Below are positions 1-12,405 of a stretch of DNA of 64,000 bases, in pieces. The notes beneath the pieces are model-generated. The model saw only the letters and a program-made list of their open reading frames with translations, was not told where the DNA came from and did no database searches. Each line of letters starts with the position of its first letter. Position 1 is the first letter of the stretch. Made by a program: the position numbers and the translations under genes. Origin of the DNA: Bromus sterilis (taxonomy: Eukaryota > Streptophyta > Magnoliopsida > Poales > Poaceae); contig OX465600.1 of the NCBI GenBank assembly GCA_950022295.1, positions 296,157,782 to 296,221,781 on the forward strand. Direction: 5' to 3'.

Positions 1-52
1 AACAAACATAAGTCCTACACAAGAAGCTACTCAGAAAATGAAACTCACTAAC

Positions 53-3000
53 ATTCAAAGCCTTCTCAATCCCAGGAACAAGTGACCCAAAATGATCAGC
101 AAGACAATCTGGTAATACAACAACAAGCTCCTTCAATACTGAGAATGCTCCAACCTGAAAATGCCAACAAAACAACATAAGAGCATGATAGTGAATCGTA
201 CAAATGCTTTGCAAGACAGTTGAAGAACAAACCTTTGTTTTGATTGATTTTTCACGCAACTGCCTATTGATAGACTTGACAACTTTGGGTACTTCTTGCT
301 TCAGCAACCATCTAGGGCTGCAAAGTTAAACAATTGACAATACAGGCTCAGTGCACAGAATTTGCAATCACAACAAAGAAACACTTTCCCGCTATGTATA
401 ATAAGTCAAAACCAGATAACAATATTTTGTATCCAGATACTAGCCATGCCATGTTTTAACCAACATAGGCTCAGTTAGGCTTTTAATCCAAAGAAAGAAA
501 CAACGGCATCATGTAGTACTTAAGATAAATTATACAGTACAAGAATCTGGTAAGAATGGGTAAAAAAGTAAAAAAAATGGATATTTTGTTTACCTAGACT
601 CATCAATGTCACCTTGTCCTTTTGTCACATTGCCAGTTTGGCGTAACAACTCAATAAATGTGTTGAAGATGTCCATCTAGAATTAAAGAGAATCTTGGTA
701 AGATTGATACACAATGACAAATTTAGCAATGAAATGCCATGCGGTTACCTTTACATTCTCCTCTCTTTCCCTAAAGCGGTCGATTAACTTTGGACAAGCC
801 TGCAAACAACTGAATAAATTAACACCGAGTTCCATAGAGCCAGGCAATTCATTGAGTAGCTAATTTTCAAAACAGGTAATGAATGGTTGGAATAGCTCAA
901 AAACATCACTAGCAATATGGTCAAAATAGAATCATGCCATCAGGAAGAACGAGATTGTTAAAGCACAGTATGTTGGTTTTAGCTGTCATCAACATACCTC
1001 CTGATACATCTTAGACAACATTTGAGGACGAGATACTATAATTGCAGACATGCACTTCGCTGATGCCCGACGAACCTTCCAACTTGCATCCTCATCATCT
1101 GTGTATTCATTCGCACTCTCACTGGGAGAAAATATTACAATGTTTCAATTACCTTAACAGGAAACACAAATTCAGTATTATAAGAATATAAGTAACATAC
1201 TCATCATCTTCCTCATCCTGTACTTCATCGTCAGTATCCTCCTCCATGCTATCGGTGAAATTAGGATCATAGCTTACATATTCCAAAGCAAGATTCAAAA
1301 TACCCTCACAATATGGGGAAATATCTCTTGGACATCTCAGCATGAAGCTCTCAAGGGCCTACAAGATGGATGTAATTTATAGCCACAGAGAAGCAATGGT
1401 ACGAGTAACCAAAGGTATGAACTAACATGAATTTTCACCTGCAAGCTGTATTCACGGAGCTCTTCATCATTTTCTGATGCACTTGTACAATAGCTAATGA
1501 GCAAAGGAACAGCTTCGGCAAGGTGTGGTCCAAACCGGTATCCAACTGAGCGACTGCAGGTCAAAATAAATTATATTGAACTATGAGTTGCAGTGATCAA
1601 ATGAATTTAACCTACTACCAAATCTCTTGTACTTCCCTCCATCAAAAAAAATTATCCCTGGATATATAATCCAGCCAGATTCATTTTTTTCTAGATATGT
1701 TATCAATGTTTGGATAGTTCCTACAAGCTGTTATGAACAAATTTTTGCATCAGTTGGAAGCTTAAAGCATATACCTTAGAGCACCAATCATCTGGATATT
1801 TGTTCGGGTTATTTCAGATTTTGCCCTTTTATTTTTCAGCAATTGGACAACCTCTGAAGTTGCCTTGGCTAATAGATCATCTGACAAACATGGAGCAAGT
1901 GATGCTGCAACATAAAGCGACACATTATTCACTGTAAATAACTAAGACTGTTCAATTTGCAAGCATTAACAATCAAAATAACTGCAAATTTGCCTTCAGG
2001 CGTACCTATGCATGAAACAGACTTTTTTCTGACACTTGCTTGAGTGGAGTTCAGCTGGGTTAAAAGTGCAGTGAGCATAAACGCATGATCTTTCGCGATC
2101 ACGTTGCCAAATCTATTAAGCACATCACCTAATATATCAAGACATTCACACTTAATTTCAGCACTCTTTCCCTGTCAACAAAAGAAGAGTAAAAACATTT
2201 TTAAGTCATAGGCATATCAAGACAATTGCATTTAATTTCACAAAAACTGATGAGCCATGAAACGAGTAAAAACATTTTTAAGTCAAAAAATCTTGAAACG
2301 TAGAAATATATTTACAAGTTTCAGTTCATAGGCATATGGCAAGTCTGTCGTACAATAATACTTCCAGATAATGGAACAATAGGCAACAGATCAAGGGAAG
2401 AGTAAATGAACGTAAACCAAATTGCTACCAAACAGCTCTAATTAAAGGATATATTGAACATTCCCAAATAAATTCTAGCAAACTGTGTACGTAATTTATT
2501 TCTGATTTTACAGCTAATACTTCATATTGCATTACCTTTTCTGGGGAACATCTAAATAAGTTAATGCTTAAAGGACCTATAGATAACCAAGGGAAATTCT
2601 GCAAACACAAAACAGACTAAAAACTTACATTGGTGACACCATTGATTAGCTGCGGGGCAAGAGAAACTAAAATCTTTTCAGAAAGTGATGTCGTAGTAAC
2701 TTCCACAATGATTGTCTTCAGAGCTATACTGGCAGTATCACGATGCTGCTCCTTTCCATTGAGTAATTTATCACAAAGCTTGACGGTCATCTCCACTACT
2801 CTTTCCTCGCTTACCTTCTTGACAAGTGGAGCCAAGCTAACCAAAAAAAGAAATAATAAAAGTAAATGTAGTGAATGGATGTAGGGGAAACAATTGGGTA
2901 TCAAATTTCTCTGCAACAAAGCAACCCCGCAGACAATAAATGAAGCATAAGAAAATACTTCAAAGGAGGAAATAAACAACAAAGCCTTTCAGTCCCAAAC

Positions 3001-3612
3001 AAGTTGGGGTAGGCTAACATGCTTTATAAAATATTATTAATGAATAAGCAATGTAGAAGACAAAAGGAGGCATGATGCCATCTTAAAATATAATAGCAGG
3101 CTAATGCATCTGACAGGTACTACAACATAGCTGAGTAGCAATATCAGAAAGTTACCAAATTCTAGCAGGTAGGAGGGGATAATCAATAATAACAAGATCT
3201 TACGATGCAAAATCCTTACTTCCCCAATCCCCACACCATGCAAGCATGGCAAAACATCAAGAACACAAACAATGGATTAAGTAAGAAAGTAGTTTAAAGA
3301 AAGGTACCATTTCACAGCTAAACCAGAAACATCTCCTGAAGCATCTTCCAGTTGTTGAAGAACAATATTAGTCAACTTTGGTTCGAGGTCTTGGTCTGCT
3401 TTGAAACTCTCTTTGTTCAACTCACTAAGCAGATCTGATGTAGCCATATATCTGTAGTCTTTATCTTTCCCTGTCATCTGAAAGCACATACATAGAAAAA
3501 AAATGTTATAAAGCATGAATACAGAGCAAAAACTGAGGATTCCTTATCAAGAAATGTAAATTAGTGTAATGGATACCTTCTCCAAGATGCCAGTTATGTT
3601 CATATTTGCCAT
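53..3612 (-). CDS. CAND1: CAND1 (cullin-associated NEDD8-dissociated protein 1), 5' half, partial
   Basis: CAND1 binds unneddylated cullins and exchanges F-box substrate-receptor modules on SCF ubiquitin ligases in nucleus and cytosol. The protein starts MANMNITGILEK at 3612; exon 2 reads KDKDYRYMATSDLLSELNKE and LTNIVLQQLEDASGDVSGLA, the conserved N-terminal HEAT repeats of plant CAND1. Coding exons placed from GT/AG borders and continuous frame are 3577-3612, 3308-3477, 2629-2836, 2006-2172, 1775-1904, 1439-1553, 1201-1358, 998-1121, 749-799, 594-676, 233-317 and 53-154. These give about 476 residues of an expected ~1,220; the rest lies left of the window. Exon 7 holds an acidic loop (EEDTDDEVQDEEDDE). 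No stop or frameshift was seen, so this looks like a working host gene and the only one in the window. Confidence 0.95.
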
Positions 3613-4720
3613 CGCACCAAACCTGTGTTCAAGTCCTCTTCACAAAGAGTATCCTGCTAAAAAGCAAATAAAGCAATGAGAAATGTTGAATTGCTGATAT
3701 CCTAACAGCATCTGTGCTGCTAAGTGCATAGTTTTTAAAGCTGTGCCAAACCCAAAAGAATCAGTGCTGGGTGCATTGTGGTAGGAGTAGGACAAGTACG
3801 CTTGATGGAGAGAAAACAGGTACAAAAATATTTAAACAATCTAATGTGGAGATTGAACTCCTGACAACTCGCTTCACATCTATGTACCAACCACATGCGC
3901 TACGGGTATTTTGTGTTATTAATGAATATATTAATTAGTTATTCCCATTATTATGGACAGAAGTCATGGCCACAGATTTAGTATCATATAGAGTAGTATC
4001 TAAATAACCCCACATGTCAGTGACACAAGGGGGGCATATGATAAAAGGCGCACGAACTGGGAGGGGTTATCATCAATTGCCCCCGTCAAATGTACACACA
4101 ATTTGCATCAGTTTTAGCATGGCATCAATTAAATCGTCTACGGTGCATCAGATTAGCATGGCATCAAGTTAGATAGGTCAAGGCGCATCAGATCAACACT
4201 GGTAGAAGTTCCCAGATCAAAATAACAGCGGAATCAGCAAATCGAACTAAAAAAATGCTCATATAGGGGAGGGGGGGTTGGGGGACGGGAGCTTGACCTC
4301 CACGGCCGGCAATGCTGTGCAACTACGGGGCGGAGAGTGGAGAGGGGGGAGGGGGGAAGGGGGAGGGGTAGTGCGGCAGGAGCAGTCCCTGCTCTCCCGA
4401 GCGCGGGGAAGAGGCGCTGAACCTTCGCAGCCACGAGGAGGCCCGCCGGATACGTGGGAGGCGGCGGCGAGGAGGCGAGATCCACAGGGCGTATGTAGTC
4501 GCACTAGAGAGGGGGGGGCGGGGAGAGCGGCGGAAGATGGGAGCGTGAAGGCGACCGGGAGGAGAACCCTACCTCTTGGGCGCGGTCGTGGGCGCGGATG
4601 TGGTCGATCTGCCGCCGAGAGTTCTGATCGGCGGAACCCTCGCCGGGGAAGGCTGGCGCTCGCCGGAGAGGAGGTGGGGATGGGAAGCAGCAGCAACAGC
4701 AGGAGAAACCCTCGTTAAAG
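3613..4720 (-). promoter_or_regulatory. CAND1 5' leader with intron, and GC-rich promoter-proximal region
   Basis: Directly upstream of the start codon the minus strand has an acceptor (CAG, exon resuming at 3622). The GC-rich segment has a good donor (AAGAG then GTAGGG, exon ending near 4573). This suggests a 5' UTR intron of about 950 bp (3623-4572) and a first non-coding exon from about 4573 to 4700. Overlapping open frames on both strands of 4234-4840 come from GC and purine bias and look non-coding. The exact transcription start is not determined. Confidence 0.55.
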
Positions 4721-4899
4721 CCTGAAAGCCTTTTTCCCTTTTTATCCCCGAGACTTCCTTCTTCCCCCACGACGCTTGTGCGAATCGTGTCTAACGTGAA
4801 AAACAGGAAGTGGGCCGAGCCTGGAAGCTTAGCGGTCATCGTGGGCCGAACAGCGAAACTTAGATTATGTTTTTTTAGCGGGCCGAAAACGTGGGGATA

Positions 4900-5240
4900 T
4901 GTTTTTTTTTAGGGGTTTTCCAAACTTTATTGATCAACATCCAAAACCATACTAATACAACTTGAGTCATAAGGGTTTATGAGCCACAAGTGGTGACCCT
5001 TTGGTAAAGAAAGAGAAAAATTAGCTAAATTTCGTGAATCTAAATTTGAAAAATGACTTTCATAAATAAAACTACAGCTAGATAAAAAGCTTCGACGTCC
5101 CAATATTTCCTTGATAATTGAGACATTTGCACCTCCCACGGCTCCTTGAATTTCCTCCACGACCGTCTTGCAATCACTGGAAATAGCTATGTCACGTTTG
5201 CATAGATCTGATCAAGCATTGACCTTCTCTAATTGCAACG
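4900..5240 (-). mobile_element. 5'-truncated LINE 3' end (RNase H-like domain plus poly(A))
   Basis: Read on the minus strand, the segment encodes the end of a plant RNase H-like (RVT_3) domain: an AIREG motif, ISSDCKTVVEEI, then SNLDSRNLANFSLSL and HHLWL. One small frameshift lies near 5195. The frame is followed by an AATAAA signal and a short poly(A) (T run 4902-4910). A 9-bp direct repeat, GTGGGGATA, lies at 4891-4899 and 5241-5249, as expected for target-primed insertion. The LINE, or a retrocopied mRNA with the same domain, was cut to ~340 bp at insertion. Confidence 0.7.
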
Positions 5241-5420
5241 GTGGGGATAGATGAGCAGCAGCTGTGTCGGTTCGACAAGCACTGTGCATTGGACTGAACT
5301 GAACATGCCAGGGCTATTTCTCGCCCGTGGTGCATTGGGGAATGGGCTGCTCAATACTGTAACTTCTCTGACTTGAGTTTTGTTCTTATCATTCTTTTTG
5401 TTTTTCTTCATTTCTTCACC

Positions 5421-5967
5421 GTTCTTTTTGTTTTTCCACTTTTCCGCGTTTCTTCATAATTTTCTCTGGTTTTCTTCATAATTTTATTTGTGTTTTATTA
5501 CTATTTAATATATATTTTTCTTTTTTTTAAATGTTGGCAATTTTTTAATACACATTGTATATTTTTTATTTTATCGAATGTTACTTAATACAAATGCGAC
5601 ACTTATTATGGATCGGAGGGAGTAGTTTTTATACTATGTGATGCTTTTTACGTTGTATTTATTCACTGTTCTTTTACTTTTTCTGCTTTTCCACGTTTTT
5701 CATAATTTTCTCTGGTTTTCTCCATAAATTTTTTGTGTTTTATTATTGTTTAATTTTTTTACCTTTTTTACACATGTTGACAAAAAATTTAGTACACAAT
5801 TTACATTTTTATTATTTATTTAATTTTACTTAATACTCTCTCCGATCAATAATAAATGTCGTTCATCTAATAAAAAATTTGTACTAGCTTAGTATAAATT
5901 GAGAGACACTTATTATGGATCGGAGGGAGTTGTTTTTATACTATGTGATGCTTTTTATGTTGTATGC
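5421..5967. repeat. Imperfect tandem duplication (two copies)
   Basis: Copy 1 (about 5421-5663) and copy 2 (about 5668-5967) share the same order of landmarks: GTTCTTTT, a TTTTCCAC block, CATAATTTTCTCTGG, TTACTTAATAC, the sequence GACACTTATTATGGATCGGAGGGAGT, and TTTTTATACTATGTGATGC. Copy 2 holds a whole MITE at the TTAATAC point. Copy 1 keeps only the right end of that MITE. Confidence 0.75.
5836..5929. mobile_element. Short Stowaway-like MITE
   Basis: About 94 bp with terminal inverted repeats CTCTCTCCGATC at left and GATCGGAGGGAG at right, the Stowaway/Mariner MITE signature of grasses. TA flanks it at left. It has no coding capacity. The matching right end alone is present at 5601-5624 in the upstream duplicate. 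Confidence 0.7.
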
Positions 5968-6702
5968 ATATATTTTTAATCATCATGTTCATTAACACTT
6001 GAATTTATTTTATTTGAATGTCATATACATTTTATTTAATGATGTAAACAATGTTACATTTTAAAAAATATCATGAACATTTGTTCGAAGTGTGTGAACA
6101 TATTTTAAATGACACAAAAAATATTTCAAATGCTACCAACATTTTTTTTAAGTTGCGAGATAAGTTGTTTACATTGCTTGGATATTTTTTTTAATAAGAA
6201 ATTATTTTTTGGTATTTAACTAAAATATGTTTTATTTCAAAAAAAAATTTATTTTTAGTCTGATAAATAAAAGTAATAAACAATGCGTGCTAGGAGCTAG
6301 CCCTCCCTTCTATGATGGACCGGTCCATTTAGGGGAATGATTGATGCAAGGGGTTATTTTGTGACATTGTACATAGTAGTTATAGTGTGAATTATACATA
6401 GTCGTCATGTATGTCAATGAAAAAATGTTTATGTTAAATTTAAATTGTAAAATGTAAGAAAATTCTTTATGTAAATTTCATCGATCATATATTGTAAAAA
6501 TTGTATTTTTGCTTGTGTAGGCATGTGTTCATACACTATAAATAGTAGACATTTCCAAATCATATGATCTAACAAATATCTTAATAATATTTTATAGTGT
6601 AATCATGTCTATAGAAATTTCTAGTGTATGAAAAATGTTATTTCGAGTTGGGTTTAGTAATAATTGGAAAACATGTCCATACCTTAAACTTGTATTTAGA
6701 AT

Positions 6703-6705
<3 letters not shown>
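5968..6705. other. AT-rich intergenic sequence, no gene seen
   Basis: Strongly AT-rich DNA with many T and A runs and no supported coding frame, RNA gene or complete element. Confidence 0.6.

Positions 6706-6746
<41 letters not shown>
6706..6746. repeat. (TA)n microsatellite
   Basis: About 20 uninterrupted TA dinucleotides. It is probably length-variable. Confidence 0.95.
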
Positions 6747-6749
<3 letters not shown>

Positions 6750-6795
6750 TGTTGATTCTATTTTTAGAATATCATTGTTACTGTAATATATACTA

Positions 6796-7055
6796 CTCCC
6801 TCCGTTCCTAGATGTGGGTCGTATAGTTTTCTGAGAAAAAAATCCAAAATATAGGGTGTGTTGTGTTACAAGACTTGTTGGAACAATTTTTTTTTAAAAT
6901 TGATCGTGTTTCTTTATTTTTTGCAAACCCTTCTATTTGCTCACAACAATTACCTATGGATAATCCCTTCCAAACCCGGGGTAATTTTTGCTCCACGTGT
7001 GGTTTCTAATTTCCGTGCCAAAAACTATACGCCCTATATCTAGGAACGGAGGGAG
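6796..7055. mobile_element. Stowaway MITE, complete (260 bp)
   Basis: Terminal inverted repeats begin CTCCCTCCGTTCCTAGAT at left and end ATCTAGGAACGGAGGGAG at right, with a TA duplication at 6794-6795 and 7056-7057. The inverted homology extends inwards (CGTATAGTTTT against AAAACTATACG). It is non-autonomous and typical of grass genomes. Confidence 0.93.
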
Positions 7056-7284
7056 TACTTAACTAGAAGGCATTTGGTTTTACTTGGTGCATACGAGAGC
7101 TCATGATGGCTTCTCAAATGAAAAAATGCATATTAATTTAACATAGAAAATTATTTATCATGACATGCAGGAAGCCCATGTGGTATACACATTTAATATG
7201 TGGTATGAATTTGCTTTGCTTTGAATTAGGACTATCCTTATATGTATTTAGTAATATTTTAAACATATGTATAAATAGTATAGT

Positions 7285-7675
7285 AAGAGAGCATCGATTC
7301 GGTGCCCAGGTGCATCTACACCTAAACATGAACAGTAAAATTAAAATAAATAAATAAAATTTCAAAAAAACCTAAAAACGTTAGAGACTCGAGATGCTCA
7401 TATGCATAAGGTGCTTGCAAAAATTCATGGTGTTTGGACATTTGAAGAGCTCATGACAAAAAACAAAATTTAGGTGTCTGAGAAGCTTTAAAAGAACACT
7501 ATTCAAAATCAATTTTGTCTTATTTGCTATGAATTCTTTGGATATATAAACACCATGAATTTTTGCACGCACCTTGCACACATGAGCATTTTATATGCCT
7601 AAAAGTTATAGATTTATTTAATTTAATTTAGTATTTAAAAAAATTATTGTTCACCAGGATCATATGAGCCCTAGT
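7285..7675. repeat. MITE-like AT-rich unit with internal inverted homology
   Basis: The segment opens GGTGCCCAGGTGCATCTACACC and closes near CACCAGGATCATATGAGCCC. Its two halves share inverted similarity: TGCATAAGGTGCTTGCAAAAATTCATGGTGTTT in the left half, AAACACCATGAATTTTTGCACG in the right half. This suggests a degenerate foldback or MITE. The superfamily and exact ends cannot be fixed. Confidence 0.4.
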
Positions 7676-7769
7676 TACTAGTATAATTTAATATTTTGGG
7701 CCCTTCTCCTCTCAAGGCCCGAGATGGTCACCCTTTTTGCTCGGCTTATGGGTCATCCCTAGGTCCAAT

Positions 7770-8440
7770 CCATGCAACGGTGGCTGGTCGTGGTTCTAGT
7801 GCAAGGGCGGCGAGATCAAATGCATCAACGTCAAAGGAAACTCTTCAGATTAGAGGAGTTAAACCTTGGCGACAACAAATTGACTAACAGACTTCCCTTC
7901 CTCATGCTCCCTCGACTAAAAAATATGCACCTCGACGACAACGCTTTTCACAAGTATGTCGAGGAAGTCGTTCTTGATTGATGTTCAACGTAAAAAAAAA
8001 CAATGCTCGATCGATGGACATTGCAAGATCCTTGCATGCTCACATTTATCTACCACTTCGAGGCTAGTGAGGCAAGATTAATGATGCTTTGGATGTGTTT
8101 ATTATAGAAGGTATTATAGAAGGTGGTGCCGAGTTTCCTTTCCCATCCTTGGTTGAGGTTTCTTTTGATGCCAAACGACTGATTAGAACTATGCCAAAGA
8201 TAAAAGGTCACATGATATGGAGACTAGAACTCAACAACAACCTGCTTACCAGGTCGATCAAGTTCATTAGCGATTTTGCATCACAAATGGTTCACTAACA
8301 CATTGTCGGACTTCGCCAAGTTCAAGAGTTTAGTTTGCTCTCCTTTGATGACAACCATTTCACCGGGGTCGTCCCAACATTGCTTCCCCAACTCTCCAGG
8401 ATTGCGAGGGTACATCTCTCTGGATGGCTGCTATAGGAGT
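7770..8440 (+). pseudogene. Leucine-rich-repeat protein fragment (LRR receptor-like type)
   Basis: Three plus-strand frames hold plant extracellular LRRs. 7772-7981 gives LEELNLGDNKLTNRLP and LKNMHLDDNAF. 8089-8298 gives WRLELNNNLLT. The frame from about 8292 gives LSFDDNHFTGVVPTLLPQL, close to the LxxNxFTGxIPxxL consensus. The frames are separated by shifts and stops. No signal peptide, transmembrane segment or kinase domain was found nearby. It is most likely a decayed fragment of an LRR receptor-like gene. Confidence 0.65.
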
Positions 8441-11400
8441 CATTGCTGGAGTTTGATAAATACGTGTGTATTGATGTGCGAAAAAGAGCGGATACATCAA
8501 CATTGTTAAACTTTGACATCTTGGGCTCAACAACACTATCTACCACACACTACGTAACTTCAAGTCGAGGGTGGAGCTATGCACAAGTGAGGGGCATGCC
8601 CACCCCTTGGAGGGTTACCAATTTTGATATTTTTGCCCCCTCAAGGAATCATTTGCTATGTTTTGACCCTCAAGGTCCTTAGCTAGCTATAGCACTGCTT
8701 CAAGTCCCTCAAATCGCTCCTTTTATCAGGTAGCAACATCATTGTTGTTGTACCACAATCGATCGCAGAATCGACATCCCCCGACATCTTAAATGTCTAT
8801 GGAGGGCACCATATCGAGATTCCAAAGCACGTCAACGGTGTGGTCTGGCGGCATCCCTAAATTCATAGTCGCACACATCTTCTATCTTCTAGATGTGTGC
8901 GACTAGGGATTCTGTGGGGGTACCATCACGGTCATAGTTGTCTTAGTGTTTGATTAATTAGTTCTTGCTTGTGATGCTTAACTCAGGGCAAGCACTTCCT
9001 TAAATAGTTGTTGTTTGTGATCCTTAACTCTGGATCAATACTCAGTAGTTTCTTATCATTTAGATTTATATTTCTTGGTTTATTATTCAATTACTTATTA
9101 TGCTTATGTTGTGGTTTACCTGTGAACTAAACTGACAAGGGATGTGTAGGCTCGGGCATTGAGAAGTATAAGAGTTCATTACTGTTGATCTTTTTCACTC
9201 TTGCCCTTTGTAGAAAACTTGGAAATAAATGCATATCATGTCTATTATTGCCGTTTTCTTCACTTGATTACTTTTCTCTCGCATTTATAAGATCGAAAGT
9301 ATTCCTTTTAAAAACCAATTTTTTAAATTAAAGAATACCAATCCTTAACTTTTTCAAGGAACCTTCACCGGGTGAATGGCTGACTTTTTCAATCCTTTCA
9401 ACCTTGGTTCTATAGGACCAAGTCAAAAAGGTTGAGAAATAGAACTGTCTAACTTGATTTGTTCCCAATAGCCATGATATAACCATCTCAGGGTGATCCT
9501 TAATCATTGGAGAGTTTGAGTAGGCCTTCGATGGATTGTATCTACAATAGTGAAAGTCGCAAATGGCTCGTGTTAGTATAGTGATATTTCATTTTTTAGT
9601 TTTGTCGGCTATCCCTGAAATCTGTAAAATTAGTGGAATTTTCCAAGGCCAATCCTTGGTATGTATTCCATTAAACTTTATATGCCAACCGCCGAACATT
9701 CCTTTGGGTCAAGTGAGTAGAATTTTGTATCGAACATTTTTTATGAATTGGTCCCGGGTTTTGATTTTTTTTTCATAATAAACCAAGATACATAAGCATA
9801 GAATCACACTTATCCGACACCATGGGGCGAAGATGCGAGGACACTTCGTCCCTCATCAAGTGTGTAGAAAGATGTGATATTGCAGAGATATTAGAGGGCG
9901 GTGACAATGTTTTCTTGGATAGAAGGCATCCGAAACTAATCCCATATTGGTAGTATATTCTCAAGCTTCGCCATAGTGCCTGGGTTATTATGTTCTTGCT
10001 AGTCTTCATGGACGACGTGTAGATTTTTGTTGTTGCCCGTCAGTGGGGATCCATGTGTTCGTCTTCTTCAACAACCCCTTCTTTTGAGTCTCTATGAGCA
10101 AGGTTATCTGCATAGTAACTTTGTTGGTGTAGTGCCAATATGATTTGGCATTATTCCAGTGATTCAAGGAGATTTGGTCTTCTACATGCATTTACATGTA
10201 CTTCGGTGGTTAAAATTGTCAATGTTGTCCATCCCTGATAAGAACTATGGTAGCGCGGATGATGACAAGTTCGGTTGTGGCTTCGGCACTTAGAGACCCA
10301 AGGTCTTGAATGTGATTTTCCCTTTTATTTAGTGCACTTGGTTTCCCATTATCGTTTTCTGTTTGCGAAGGCATGTTATCTAATTGCATCTAGCGCTCTC
10401 CTTTTCAGCTATAAAGCGAGGTTTCATTTTTCTTAAAGACACACAAATATACGAAAATGATTTTTGAGAAGATAATGCATTGTCCATTAATTACTATTGT
10501 AATCAAAGATGGGTTACAGAAAGTATCACATTATACATTGCAGATTTTATCTCACATAATGCAGGGTTTTTGTAGGCCCATGCACATGATAGCAACAAAG
10601 AAGTTTAACACTGATCCAAGCAGATGCTCCATACATATGGCCTCCTTTCCTGGACCTTGTCCGCTGGACTGTCCGACTCAGGTCCCATGTTGGAGCTTGA
10701 CATGCAGCATCCATGCATGACCAATATGTTTCCCACACACCACAACAACACCCTAACCACCCAAACAAAATGAAACTGAATATATTTTGCAAGATCAAAG
10801 GTGTCTCCATTAGTCGGTTGGTTATCATTTGAGTGCTCTTTTCTCTGGCATGCATTTGTGGTGCCTGCCTCACTGACCTCATCTCATTTCAGAAGATACA
10901 AGATGATTGGCTGTGGCTAGGGACAGTCCACCAAACAAAACAGACTCACAATTAGTGGCAGGGACATGGAGAATTAACACAATTGATTAAGTTGCGCCCA
11001 GAAATAAAAATGGAGCTGGTGCTATACAACTAATTAAAAGACCACCAAGTTGTGCGTCCAAAAGCTGGTGCCAAAAAAATGATTAGGACGCTGACCAGCA
11101 TTTAGAGGGGCAGGACTAGGGCTAGATTTGTGTATCCCCACTACTATTCCCTCAAGGAAAAAAGAGTACTGTACTACGACTATATTTGTTTGTACGTATA
11201 CATCATGGACAAGTATCTGTACTTAATTATTTGTGTATCCCCACCGAAAAGGAGAGTGGAAGAAATTAAAAAATGCACATCTCTGTGATGTAGACAAGAT
11301 AGTGATTGGTTCCATATCAGCATGCTCTCTATGAATAATATATAACCGCGGAAATCAACTCAATACCCAAATGATTAACTGAAGATTCTAGACAGGATGA
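8441..11400. other. Intergenic sequence, no gene recognised
   Basis: Only short unrelated open frames occur, without recognisable domains, splice-compatible continuation or terminal repeats. The first few hundred bases could be further decayed parts of the LRR gene. Confidence 0.5.
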
Positions 11401-11420
11401 TGCTCAACGAAAGGATGGGA

Positions 11421-11870
11421 GTTAAGCAACAAAATGATTGAACTGAATGTATACAAAAATCAATTATAGCAACTAAGCCCGCGTAGCCTTGATTTTATTT
11501 GCCTCCACAATCCACATACATTTCCCTGTCTAAGTGCTACGAACAAATGATAGAAACATGGAACCAATAGAAAACTCGATCAAAGGAACCCACGAGATCT
11601 TTGACTGAGAGGAATGCAATTTAAATATTGAGCGAACGCTCGCCGTCAAGTAGACTATGAGAACAATAAACTTTAAATATTATCCAAGCATCCACCATCA
11701 AGTCGATTGCCGAGTAAAACATACCTCTTTCCATATTAAAATATTAGTTTTCCAATATTTGCATTAAGCAACAAAATGATTGAGATGCATATGTATAAAA
11801 TAAAAATTAATTATAGCAATCATGCATGTGTATCCTTGATTTTATTTGCTTTTGTATATCATAGTTTTTA
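11421..11870. repeat. Spaced direct repeats in host DNA
   Basis: A ~90-bp segment starting AAGCAACAAAATGATTGA (11424) recurs at 11766, with the same following blocks (ATTATAGCAA, then CCTTGATTTTATTTGC). A smaller pair around TTAAATATT and the CATCAAGTCGA/CGTCAAGTAGA block lies between them (about 11620 and 11673). These are imperfect, old duplications. Confidence 0.6.
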
Positions 11871-12085
11871 ATCACATTTAATTTGTAAGCACTTTTTTCT
11901 TCCTTGATACCACCTCAGCTGAATATGAGCCAAATATAAAAGTTCTTTGCCTCGACTAGTGTAACAACTTTTATGTTGGACACAATATCATTTGAGACAA
12001 AATACATGCCCTAAAAACTGGCACCAAGTACCATGCATTTTTAGTCACATTTGATTTATAAACACTTTTTTCTCCATTAATATAT
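11866..12085. repeat. Tandem duplication split by the CACTA insertion
   Basis: Copy 1 (about 11870-12035) runs from TCACATTTAATTTGTAAGCAC through CACCTCAGCTGAATATGAGC to the block CAACTTTTATGTTGGACA. Copy 2 begins at about 12048 (TCACATTTGATTTATAAACAC), is cut at 12085, and resumes at 29126 with ATCACCTCAGATAAATGTGAGC and CAACTTTTATGTTGAACA. The large transposon therefore landed in the second copy of an existing duplication. Confidence 0.8.
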
Positions 12086-12405
12086 CACTACGGGAGAGGA
12101 GGCTGACGCCTACGGCCAAATGTCGGGGCCGTCGGCGTAGACGACCCGGCTCGTCAGCCCTGGTGGTGGGCCGTCGGCGTCCCAAAGCCGTCGGCGTAGC
12201 CGTACCTAGGCCGAGGGCCGCCGTCGGCGTAGAAAGGCCGTCGGCGTAGGCCCAATTTAGGCCGACGGCCGCCGTCGGCGTTTATTGGGCCGTCGGCGTA
12301 GGCCTGCCAGGTGGGCCCCGGTGACGGCCGGACGTTACGGCGTCAGCCCAGCAGGGGCTACGCCGATGGCCTCGACCTTTGGCCGTCGGCGTAGACCCCG
12401 GGTTG
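12086..12405. promoter_or_regulatory. CACTA left subterminal repeat zone
   Basis: At least nine copies of GCCGTCGGCGTA or its inverse GCCGACGGC in about 320 bp. In En/Spm, arrays of short subterminal motifs bind TNPA and bring the ends together; the same role is inferred here. The zone is GC-rich, CpG-rich and sharply bounded by AT-rich DNA. Confidence 0.8.

Noticed and set aside
12086..12405. Regularly repeated short motifs as a possible CRISPR-like array
   Set aside because: This is plant nuclear DNA. The motifs are palindromic subterminal transposase sites with no uniform spacers.
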